Positions 1 through 6,442 of a stretch of DNA of 11,225 nt are shown here, piece after piece; position 1 is the stretch's first letter, and each line of letters starts with the position of its first letter. The notes beneath the pieces are model-generated. The model worked only from the letters and a program-made list of their open reading frames with translations, searched no databases and was not told the DNA's origin. Made by a program: the position numbers and the translations under genes. Source of the stretch: Succinimonas sp963628765 (lineage in GTDB: Bacteria > Pseudomonadota > Gammaproteobacteria > Enterobacterales > Succinivibrionaceae); assembly GCA_963628765.1 (NCBI GenBank), contig CAVGFV010000002.1, positions 1 through 11,225 on the forward strand. The letters run 5' to 3'.

Positions 1-214
1 TCTGTTTTTACATATTTATATGTTTTTATAGATTTTATAAGATCTAAAATAGCGGTAATAAACGGAGCCTATCATAATGGAAAAAAATAGCCATGTTGTT
101 AAAATGTCAATGTAATGAAAATTAACTAACAAAAAATAAAGCATCGAGATATTTTGCTTCTTCTTTAATGTGTAGTGCTTTTGTTGTTTATGGTTTACTA
201 AGTGGGTGTTAAGC
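1..214. other. Leading non-coding AT-rich stretch
   Basis: I see no convincing gene here. The region should hold the promoter of the holD-like gene, but no hexamer pair with good spacing stands out. A short AT-only dyad (ACATAT-TT-ATATGT, 10-23) is followed by a T run and could be a weak hairpin, though composition alone could produce it. A leftward open frame across 16-255 overlaps the start of the holD-like gene and has no recognisable features. Confidence 0.4.
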
Positions 215-886
215 ATGTCTGTGATGGATTTTTCAAAGGAATCTGGATTTCGCACTTTCGTATTGAAATCCCCAAAATTGATGACTAATGCTTCACCTTT
301 AGATCTAAGAAAAGATTTACTTAGAAATTGCCCAGTACTAGTGTTCTTTTTTGGACAAAGACTTGCTAAAGAATATTTATTTGGAATTTTTGGCTACCTT
401 ACATATATCGGCTATCCAGTATATTGGTATGGTGAAAATCTTAGTGATGATGAAGAACAAAGGCGGGTTTTATTGGCTTCACCAGACGATAAGGTTAATG
501 AAACAGTTGATGTATTTATGTACACAGGCCTCGAAGGAAAGAAGAGCCTTTGGAAGCAACTAAGCCCATATGTTTCCAAATTTGAAAATTTGCCCCCTTA
601 TAATCCAATTGTTCCGGAAGCAAAAATAATATTAGATAAGCCAGCTAGTGATTGTCGTATTTTGGCAAACTTAGCAGGCTTTTTGAGAAAAAATAAAATA
701 CCTTATTCTTGGAATTCTATTGATTCATCAGATGATTGTGTTTTTGTAGGAAGAAAAGCTGGAAAATTTCATAATTTTATTGAAGTTGTTGGTGCAAACG
801 ACATTGAGAAAAAAAGAAACGTTTTAACTTCTTTAATGAGTCAAGGTTATATTAAGAAAAACCCTGATGGTTCTTTTTCGAGTTAG
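215..886 (+). CDS. holD: HolD-like DNA polymerase III psi subunit with C-terminal extension
   Basis: Psi is a small subunit of the DNA polymerase III holoenzyme. It bridges the clamp loader (gamma/tau) to chi and, through chi, to SSB. Two segments recall E. coli HolD: an N-terminal SGFRTFVLKSP (like LGITQWSLRRP) and, near residues 111-123, SLWKQLxxYxxxF (like ALWQQIxxYxxDF). The gene lies 7 bases before rimI, the same order as enteric holD-rimI, and that synteny is the strongest support. E. coli psi is about 137 residues, while this protein is about 224. Residues from roughly 130 onward form an extra, mixed-charge, probably alpha/beta region that I do not recognise. ATG 215 places the conserved N-terminal motif about where it falls in E. 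coli HolD. An in-frame GTG at 206 and ATG at 224 are alternatives, and none has a strong Shine-Dalgarno. HolD diverges fast, so the call is moderate. Confidence 0.6.
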   Translation: MSVMDFSKESGFRTFVLKSPKLMTNASPLDLRKDLLRNCPVLVFFFGQRLAKEYLFGIFGYLTYIGYPVYWYGENLSDDEEQRRVLLASPDDKVNETVDVFMYTGLEGKKSLWKQLSPYVSKFENLPPYNPIVPEAKIILDKPASDCRILANLAGFLRKNKIPYSWNSIDSSDDCVFVGRKAGKFHNFIEVVGANDIEKKRNVLTSLMSQGYIKKNPDGSFSS

Positions 887-893
887 ATAGTAT

Positions 894-1355
894 ATGAGTA
901 TAAGTGTACGCGAATTTCATATAGAAGAGCTCCCTAAAATTTACGATAGGGTAGTTTGGATAGAAAATGCTTGCTATGCATTTCCGTGGTCAAGACAGCT
1001 TATATCAGAAACATTTTCATCGCCTCATAGAAAGATTTTTTTTGTTTGTGTAGATGATGTTATTGCAGGTGTTTGCATTTACGAAATTGTGTTAGACGAA
1101 GCCACTATTGAGAAGATATCAGTAGAGCCTAGCTATCAAGGACAAGGATTAGGTAAAAAACTCCTGGAAGAAAGCTTACGTATTTTAAAAGAACGCGACA
1201 AAATTTCAGTATGCTTTTTAGAGGTTAGGAAAGGAAATAACAAAGCTCACAATCTCTATTTAAGAACCGGTTTTAATGATGACGGGGTGAGAAGAAACTA
1301 TTATCATACGCCGACAGGGAGAGAATATGCTGTACTAATGAGTATCCATTTTTAA
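894..1355 (+). CDS. rimI: RimI, ribosomal protein bS18 N-alpha-acetyltransferase
   Basis: This is a GNAT-fold enzyme that moves an acetyl group from acetyl-CoA to the N-terminus of ribosomal protein S18. Its 153 residues compare with 148 in E. coli. An early AFPWS segment (29-33) matches the RimI N-terminus. The acetyl-CoA pyrophosphate loop is QGQGLGKKLL (82-91). The catalytic pair is expected at Glu110 (in LEVR) and Tyr122 (in LYLRTGF). The ending RRNYYHTPTGREYAVLM is close to the RimI signature RRNYY-GRE-A-M, which separates it from generic GNATs. It starts 7 bases after the holD-like stop with only a weak ribosome site, so translational coupling is likely. It is probably cotranscribed with both neighbours. 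Confidence 0.93.
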   Translation: MSISVREFHIEELPKIYDRVVWIENACYAFPWSRQLISETFSSPHRKIFFVCVDDVIAGVCIYEIVLDEATIEKISVEPSYQGQGLGKKLLEESLRILKERDKISVCFLEVRKGNNKAHNLYLRTGFNDDGVRRNYYHTPTGREYAVLMSIHF

Positions 1356-1392
1356 GATCTACAAAATAACTACGAAATAAAGAGGTTAAATC

Positions 1393-2328
1393 ATGTTGCT
1401 GAATAATAAATCAAAAGTTATCGGTATTATGATTTTTGTAGGCTCTTTATTTTTTGTAGGAACGGTAAGCGATTCGCAAGCAAAAATTCTCAGATATGTT
1501 GATGAAAATGGCGTAACCACTTATACGGATGATGAGTCTGAAGCTCAAGGTTACGATTATGATGAATATGATGATTTAGGACAGCCGGATCCTGACAATG
1601 TAATTTTTAGGTTAGATACGGAAACACATAAACTTTATGTGATAAATAAATTCCATAGTGAAATTACTTGCAAAATCCATGTGTCTAATCCTGAAGCGAT
1701 AGATAGCGATATTTTGTTCGATCATCCATTAGAAATACCAGGTAACACTGAATATTACTTAGGTAGACTAGAAGTAATTGGCGATGGAGAGGTGTCAATT
1801 ACAAAGTCATTTGATATCGGTAAGTTGTTTAAAGGCTCTGATAATTTCTATTATGCAACAAATCCAAATGAATTAATGGTGCCTTTTGCTGGAAAATTTA
1901 GAGTCACTCAAGGTTGGGAAGGTGGCTTTACCCATAAAGGACCTAAGAGTAGATACGCTATAGATGTTTCAATGCCTGTTGGCACTCCAATACTTGCAAC
2001 AAAGAGTGGGCGAGTATTAGACATGCGTATGAATTCAAATAGGGGAGGCCCTAGTCCAAGTTTCCGTCCTTATGCTAACTACATAAGAATTGGTCATGAC
2101 GATGGCACAATGTCTGTATATGTACATCTAAAAGGATTTTCTCAGAAGGTAAAGGTTGGGGATAGTGTCCGCCAAGGTCAAGTTATTGCTCTTTCAGGAA
2201 ATACTGGGTATACAACTGGTCCGCATCTTCATTTTGCATTACAAACTAATACTGGTAATGGTATAAAATCTATCAAATTTAAGCTCCATGGGCGTGAACC
2301 ATTTTCTCGAACAGTTTTGAGTAATTGA
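1393..2328 (+). CDS. Secreted DUF4124 / M23-family metallopeptidase
   Basis: This is an exported peptidoglycan endopeptidase of the LytM/M23 type. Residues 1-30 form a signal peptide with a hydrophobic core (IGIMIFVGSLFFVGTV) and a likely cleavage after SQA. A DUF4124-like segment follows (RYVDENGVTTYTDDESEA, 34-51), then a Tyr/Asp-rich acidic linker at about 54-61 and a beta-rich middle region. The C-terminal M23 domain starts near 164. Its zinc ligands are expected at His181 and Asp191 (H-x9-D, wider than the usual HxGxD), and His280 of GPHLHF, with His245 (VYVHL) and His278 in the catalytic site. All key residues are present, so it should be active, unlike EnvC/NlpD-type activators. An AGAGG ribosome site at 1381-1385 lies 7 bases before the ATG. 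The gene follows rimI after 37 bases and may be read through from it. The exact cell-wall bond cut cannot be told. Confidence 0.88.
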   Translation: MLLNNKSKVIGIMIFVGSLFFVGTVSDSQAKILRYVDENGVTTYTDDESEAQGYDYDEYDDLGQPDPDNVIFRLDTETHKLYVINKFHSEITCKIHVSNPEAIDSDILFDHPLEIPGNTEYYLGRLEVIGDGEVSITKSFDIGKLFKGSDNFYYATNPNELMVPFAGKFRVTQGWEGGFTHKGPKSRYAIDVSMPVGTPILATKSGRVLDMRMNSNRGGPSPSFRPYANYIRIGHDDGTMSVYVHLKGFSQKVKVGDSVRQGQVIALSGNTGYTTGPHLHFALQTNTGNGIKSIKFKLHGREPFSRTVLSN

Positions 2329-2447
2329 TTTTGTTAATACAGCTTCAAAGCCTTTATATACATAGATTAAATGTACAAACAAGGAGAGGCATTTCTAAGT
2401 TTTTTATCTATAATTTATTCATAAAATATTAATGAAATGTGATCGGG

Positions 2448-2478
2448 TTGTAAAAAAGCATCGTAATTGGTGTATAAT
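2448..2478 (+). promoter_or_regulatory. Probable sigma-70 promoter of pntAB
   Basis: A perfect -10 TATAAT (2473-2478) has TTGTAA (2448-2453) upstream, with a long 19-base spacer. Transcription would begin near 2485. The pntA ribosome site AGGAA (2512-2516) lies 7 bases before the ATG at 2524. The sequence AAATGTGAT at 2435-2443 resembles one CRP half-site just upstream of the -35, but the other half is poor. Confidence 0.55.
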
Positions 2479-2523
2479 CGCGCGTTTAGAAACTTTTCAG
2501 TTAACACACGTAGGAATGTTTAA

Positions 2524-4068
2524 ATGCAGATAGGTATACCTAAGGAAAGCGAAGCTGGGGAAACCCGAGTTGCCGCGACCCCCGATACCGTTGCTAAGTT
2601 GAAGAAACTTGGTTTTACGGTTCTGGTTGAAACAGGTGCCGGTGTTCACGGTGATTTTAGTGATGAAGCTTACAAGGCTGCTGGAGCAGAAGTTGGTTCT
2701 GCTAAAGAAGTTTGGTCTTCTCCAATAGTATTTAAGGTTCAAGCTCCAAATAACGATGAAGCTAAGCTCCTCACAGAAGGTTCAACCCTCGTTTCATTTT
2801 TTTGGCCTAACCAAAACAAAGAATTACTCGAGTCTTTAAATGCTCGCAAGGTAAATGTTTTGGCTATGGATATGGTTCCACGTATTTCACGTGCCCAGTC
2901 TTTAGATGCCCGTTCATCAACAGCTAATATCAGCGGTTATCGCGCTGTTATTGAAGCAGCACATGAATTTGGCCGTTTCTTCTGTGGCCAGGTGACTGCA
3001 GCAGGTAAAGTTCCACCAGCTAAGGTTCTTGTAATCGGCGCCGGTGTAGCAGGCCTTGCAGCAATTGGTGCTGCACACTCTCTTGGTGCTATTGTTCGTG
3101 CATTCGATACTCGTTTAGAAGTAGCAGATCAAATCCATTCAATGGGTGGTGAATTCCTTAAGCTTAACTTTAAGCAGGAGGACGGCGGTTCTTCTGATGG
3201 TTATGCAAAGGTTATGAGTGATGAATTTATCAAAGCTGAAATGGCACTTTTTGCTGAACAAGCTAAAGAAGTTGATATTATCATCACAACAGCTGCTATC
3301 CCAGGTCGTGCTGCACCACGCCTTGTAAGCAAGGAAATGGTTGCAAGCATGAAGCCTGGTTCAGTAATCGTTGACCTTGCTGCTGCAACTGGTGGTAACT
3401 GCGAATGCACCAAACCAGGTGAAGTTGCAATTACTGAAAATGGCGTGAAGATTATCGGTTACACCGATCTTGCTTGCCGTTTACAAGCACAGTCATCACA
3501 GCTTTATTCTACAAACTTAGTTAACTTAACTAAGCTCCTTTGCAAGAATAAGGATGGCAACATCGATATCGATTTCGAGGATCAGGTAATTCGTAACATG
3601 ACTGTTACCAAAGATGGCGATATTACCTTCCCACCTCCAAAGATTTCTGTAAGTGCTGCTCCTCAGCAGAAACCTGCTGAAATGCCAAAGAAAGAAGAAA
3701 AGAAAGCAAATCCTGTAGTTAAAGGCGCTTTAGTTGCTTGCTTGATTGTATTCATGGCACTAGTTGGTATTTTTGCTCCAGCTTCTTTCCTTCCACATTT
3801 CACCGTATTCGTTCTTTCATGCGTAGTTGGTTATTACGTTGTATGGAATGTTACTCATTCACTTCATACACCATTGATGGCTGTTACTAACGCTATATCA
3901 GGTATCATTATTGTTGGTGCTCTAGTTCAGTTAGTTCTGAAGGCTGGCAGCTCAATTAATGTTGCGGTGTATATCCTTTGCTTTATTGCTATCTTAATAG
4001 CATCAATTAATATCTTCGGCGGCTTTGCTGTAACAAGACGCATGCTCAAGATGTTCAGAAAGGAATAA
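2524..4068 (+). CDS. pntA: NAD(P) transhydrogenase, alpha subunit
   Basis: This is the alpha subunit of the inner-membrane proton-translocating transhydrogenase, which uses the proton gradient to drive hydride transfer from NADH to NADP+. Its 514 residues compare with 510 in E. coli. The N-terminal AlaDH/PNT domain begins IGIPKESEAGETRVA and carries RAQSLDARSS (123-132). The NAD(H)-binding Rossmann loop is GAGVAGLAAIGAA (172-184), followed by RAFDTR (192-197). A Pro/Lys/Glu-rich linker at about 381-402 leads to roughly four membrane helices from about 403, with the conserved HTPLMAVTNAISG segment. It is complete, so domain I is intact. It is separated from pntB by 12 bases containing an AAGGGGAC ribosome site. 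Codon use is visibly less AT-biased than in flanking genes, which suggests high expression. Confidence 0.97.
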   Translation: MQIGIPKESEAGETRVAATPDTVAKLKKLGFTVLVETGAGVHGDFSDEAYKAAGAEVGSAKEVWSSPIVFKVQAPNNDEAKLLTEGSTLVSFFWPNQNKELLESLNARKVNVLAMDMVPRISRAQSLDARSSTANISGYRAVIEAAHEFGRFFCGQVTAAGKVPPAKVLVIGAGVAGLAAIGAAHSLGAIVRAFDTRLEVADQIHSMGGEFLKLNFKQEDGGSSDGYAKVMSDEFIKAEMALFAEQAKEVDIIITTAAIPGRAAPRLVSKEMVASMKPGSVIVDLAAATGGNCECTKPGEVAITENGVKIIGYTDLACRLQAQSSQLYSTNLVNLTKLLCKNKDGNIDIDFEDQVIRNMTVTKDGDITFPPPKISVSAAPQQKPAEMPKKEEKKANPVVKGALVACLIVFMALVGIFAPASFLPHFTVFVLSCVVGYYVVWNVTHSLHTPLMAVTNAISGIIIVGALVQLVLKAGSSINVAVYILCFIAILIASINIFGGFAVTRRMLKMFRKE

Positions 4069-4080
4069 GGGGACTGACAA

Positions 4081-5604
4081 ATGACAGGTTTTATTCATGT
4101 TGCATATATCATCTCCGCTTTACTGTTTATCTTAAGCTTGGCTGGTTTGTCAAAGCAGGAAACTGCAAAGCAGGGATGCACCTTTGGTATGATCGGTATG
4201 TTTATTGCTCTAGTGGCAGCATTTATTGCCATTTTGAGTAATACAGTAGGTGGCCTTGGTGTAATAATTCCATTAATCCTTGTAGGTATGTTTGCCGGCG
4301 GTATTTTTGGTTTACATTTAGCAAAGAAAGTTGAAATGACTCAGATGCCTGAGCTCGTTGCTATGCTCCACAGCTTTGTGGGTCTTGCAGCAGTTTTAGT
4401 AGGTTTCAATAGTTTCCTTCAACTTGCTCCTGCATCAGTTGATACCATTTCAATTAATGTTCTTCAAGCAACTCCTGAAGAAGTTTTAGCACAGGTTAAC
4501 CAGGCTAAATCTGCAGCAGCTAATGCAACTGCAGGATTAAGTGGTAGCGAACTCGTAATTCACCTTGTTGAAATATTCCTTGGTATTTTCATCGGTGCTG
4601 TTACCTTCACTGGCTCAGTTGTAGCTTATGGTAAACTTAATGGTAAGTTCTCACTTGCTATCTTTAAGTCTAAGCCACTCATCCTTCCTGCTCATAATTG
4701 GCTCAACGTAATTGCTATCCTTGTATCTTTAGCACTTATGATTGTGTTCATGGTTAGCTGTGATGGTGCTGTTCAGTTCTGGTCATTAGTTGTTATGACT
4801 GTTATTGCACTTCTATTTGGTATCCATCTTGTGGCTGCCATTGGTGGTGCAGATATGCCAGTTGTAATTTCAATGTTGAATTCATATTCAGGATGGGCAG
4901 CAGCTGCTTCAGGCTTCATGCTCGACAACGACCTCTTGATTGTTACTGGTTCACTCGTAGGTTCATCAGGTGCTATTCTTTCTTACATTATGTGTAAGGC
5001 AATGAATCGTTCATTCCTCTCTGTAATTCTTGGCGGTATTGGTAACAAGCCACAGGCTAAGGATGAGGAACAGCACGGTGAAATTAGAGAAATGAGCACT
5101 GCTGATGTTGCTGATCTCTTAAAGAGCGCAAGTTCAGTAGTTATCACCCCGGGCTATGGTATGGCTGTTGCTCAAGCACAGTATCCTGTTGCTGAAATGA
5201 CTGCTAAGTTAAGAGCTAAAGGTGTTAATGTTCGTTTTGGTATTCACCCAGTTGCAGGAAGACTTCCTGGCCATATGAACGTACTTCTCGCTGAAGCAAA
5301 GGTTCCTTATGATATCGTTCTCGAAATGGATGAAATCAATGACGATCTTGCAGATACCGATGTTGTATTAGTAATTGGTGCTAACGATACCGTTAACCCA
5401 GCTGCAATGGAAAATCCTAACAGCCCAATCGCTGGTATGCCTGTTCTTCAGGTTTGGAATGCAAAGAATGTTGTTGTATTCAAGCGTTCTATGAACCCAG
5501 GTTATTCAGGTGTTCAGAACCCATTATTCTTTAAGGAAAACACTTATATGTGCTTCGGTGATGCTAAGTCATCTATTGAAGACATCGTTAAGAATATTGG
5601 TTAA
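4081..5604 (+). CDS. pntB: NAD(P) transhydrogenase, beta subunit
   Basis: This is the beta subunit of the transhydrogenase. It supplies most of the proton channel and the NADP(H)-binding domain III. The N-terminal half is membrane-embedded, with the channel histidine at His97 (MLHSFVGLAAVLVGFNS, His91 in E. coli) and the conserved GGADMPVVISMLNSYSGWAA block near 255-274. Domain III from about 352 has GYGMAVAQAQYPVAE, RFGIHPVAGRLPGHMN, VIGANDTVNPAA and NPLFFKENT. At 507 residues it is about 45 longer than the 462-residue E. coli protein. Most of the excess is an extra stretch near 112-160, between FNS and HLVEIFLG, in a loop between helices. It forms an operon with pntA and ends just before a strong terminator. 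Confidence 0.97.
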   Translation: MTGFIHVAYIISALLFILSLAGLSKQETAKQGCTFGMIGMFIALVAAFIAILSNTVGGLGVIIPLILVGMFAGGIFGLHLAKKVEMTQMPELVAMLHSFVGLAAVLVGFNSFLQLAPASVDTISINVLQATPEEVLAQVNQAKSAAANATAGLSGSELVIHLVEIFLGIFIGAVTFTGSVVAYGKLNGKFSLAIFKSKPLILPAHNWLNVIAILVSLALMIVFMVSCDGAVQFWSLVVMTVIALLFGIHLVAAIGGADMPVVISMLNSYSGWAAAASGFMLDNDLLIVTGSLVGSSGAILSYIMCKAMNRSFLSVILGGIGNKPQAKDEEQHGEIREMSTADVADLLKSASSVVITPGYGMAVAQAQYPVAEMTAKLRAKGVNVRFGIHPVAGRLPGHMNVLLAEAKVPYDIVLEMDEINDDLADTDVVLVIGANDTVNPAAMENPNSPIAGMPVLQVWNAKNVVVFKRSMNPGYSGVQNPLFFKENTYMCFGDAKSSIEDIVKNIG

Positions 5605-5630
5605 TGCCATAGGTTTTAACATTTAATGTA

Positions 5631-5657
5631 AAAAGGGAGCTTTAAGCTCCCTTTTTT
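5631..5657. terminator. Bidirectional intrinsic terminator between convergent pntB and crr
   Basis: The arms AAAAGGGAGC and GCTCCCTTTT flank a TTTAA loop, with six T residues after the right arm. Reading leftward, the same hairpin is followed by five T residues. It can therefore end pntAB transcripts and also those of ptsI-crr, whose last stop is at 5806. No closer hairpin was found for crr, which would leave crr with a 3' untranslated region of about 150 bases. Confidence 0.9.
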
Positions 5658-5805
5658 ATTTACTTGTTTATAACGCATTAAGATTATGGCTAATTCTGAG
5701 ATTGCTATCCTTTAGCTCGTAGAAAATAAAGTGCTTATGTCAATACCGAATTGCCGAGAATGAACGCAGAAAATTAGCTACCTTTTGAGAAACTTGCTTG
5801 TTGTG

Positions 5806-6342
5806 TTATTTACTAGATTTGTCAGCTTCTTTATTAAAATCAATTTTAAGAATAGGAGAGACGCCTTGTTGACAACTTCCGCTTAACTTTTCTAATGTTT
5901 TTATTGATTTCATTGATTCTGACGAGATTACTATAGGCGAAATAAGAGATTTAGTTCTGTCCTTGATAGCATCAATATTAAAATCAATGATAGGATCGCC
6001 TGGCATTAAAATATCGCCTTCATTAGCTTTAGCAAAGAATCCTTCGCCTGCAAGGTCTACAGTGTCTATTCCAATGTGGATAAAAATTTCGAGATCGTGT
6101 TGTTCTGATTTGAGAACCACAGCATGTCTTGTTGAAAAGATTTCTTTGATCATGCATTTGCATGGAGCAACGAGTGTTCCTGTAGTAGGTTTAACAGCAA
6201 TTCCATCACCAATTATTTTTTCAGCAAAAATGACATCAGGGACATCTTCTAGAGGAATAATGGTACCTGAAAAAGGTGACATCAAAGTTAAATCCGCTTG
6301 GTGTTCATCTGCAGAAGTTAATTTGAAATTGAACCATCCCAT
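5806..6342 (-). CDS. crr: PTS glucose-specific EIIA component (EIIA-Glc/Crr)
   Basis: EIIA(Glc) is a cytoplasmic phosphocarrier. In enterics it takes phosphate from HPr, passes it to sugar permeases, and controls adenylate cyclase and non-PTS transporters. Diagnostic blocks are LEDVPDVIFAEKIIGDGIAVKPT (31-53), the helper histidine His73 in TRHAVV, the phospho-accepting His89 in FIHIGID, and SPIVIS (135-140). Length is 178 residues against 169 in E. coli, with a charged tail of about nine extra residues and a slightly shorter N-terminus. The start ATG has AGAGGT upstream in good register. It lies 100 bases after ptsI on the same strand, so it may share the ptsI transcript and also have its own promoter. 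ptsH is absent from the window. No EIIB/EIIC gene is nearby, so a regulatory role is plausible but inferred. Confidence 0.95.
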   Translation of the reverse strand: MGWFNFKLTSADEHQADLTLMSPFSGTIIPLEDVPDVIFAEKIIGDGIAVKPTTGTLVAPCKCMIKEIFSTRHAVVLKSEQHDLEIFIHIGIDTVDLAGEGFFAKANEGDILMPGDPIIDFNIDAIKDRTKSLISPIVISSESMKSIKTLEKLSGSCQQGVSPILKIDFNKEADKSSK

Positions 6343-6400
6343 AGATACCTCTATTCATTATGAAAGAATCAGTAAGAAAACTTTGTACGAACGTGATCAT

Positions 6401-6428
6401 ATCATACAATAAATTCTTATATTGTTAA
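6401..6428 (-). promoter_or_regulatory. Candidate promoter for crr
   Basis: Reading leftward, TTAACA (6423-6428) and TATGAT (6401-6406) are 16 bases apart, giving a start site near 6394, about 50 bases before the crr ATG. The -10 overlaps a small dyad, TGAT-CAT-ATCA on the given strand. This would allow crr to be made apart from ptsI, as happens in enterics. Confidence 0.4.
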
Positions 6429-6442
6429 TTGTGTAAGCAAGT

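Noticed and set aside
10..23. ACATAT-TT-ATATGT dyad followed by T residues, as a terminator
   Set aside because: The stem is only A/T pairs apart from one, too weak for a convincing intrinsic terminator.
16..255. Leftward 79-residue open frame with a hydrophobic segment
   Set aside because: It overlaps the holD-like start, has no ribosome site or family likeness, and such frames are common in AT-rich DNA.
2371..2424. 17-codon frame between the M23 peptidase and pntA
   Set aside because: It has no ribosome site, no recognisable feature and no coupling to a neighbour.
2435..2456. Possible CRP site before pntA
   Set aside because: Only the left half (AAATGTGAT) fits; the right half matches poorly.
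2497..2742. Leftward open frame across the pntA start
   Set aside because: It is antisense to pntA, which matches its family from the first residues.
5963..6412. Rightward 149-residue open frame opposite crr
   Set aside because: It is the antisense shadow of the well-identified crr gene.
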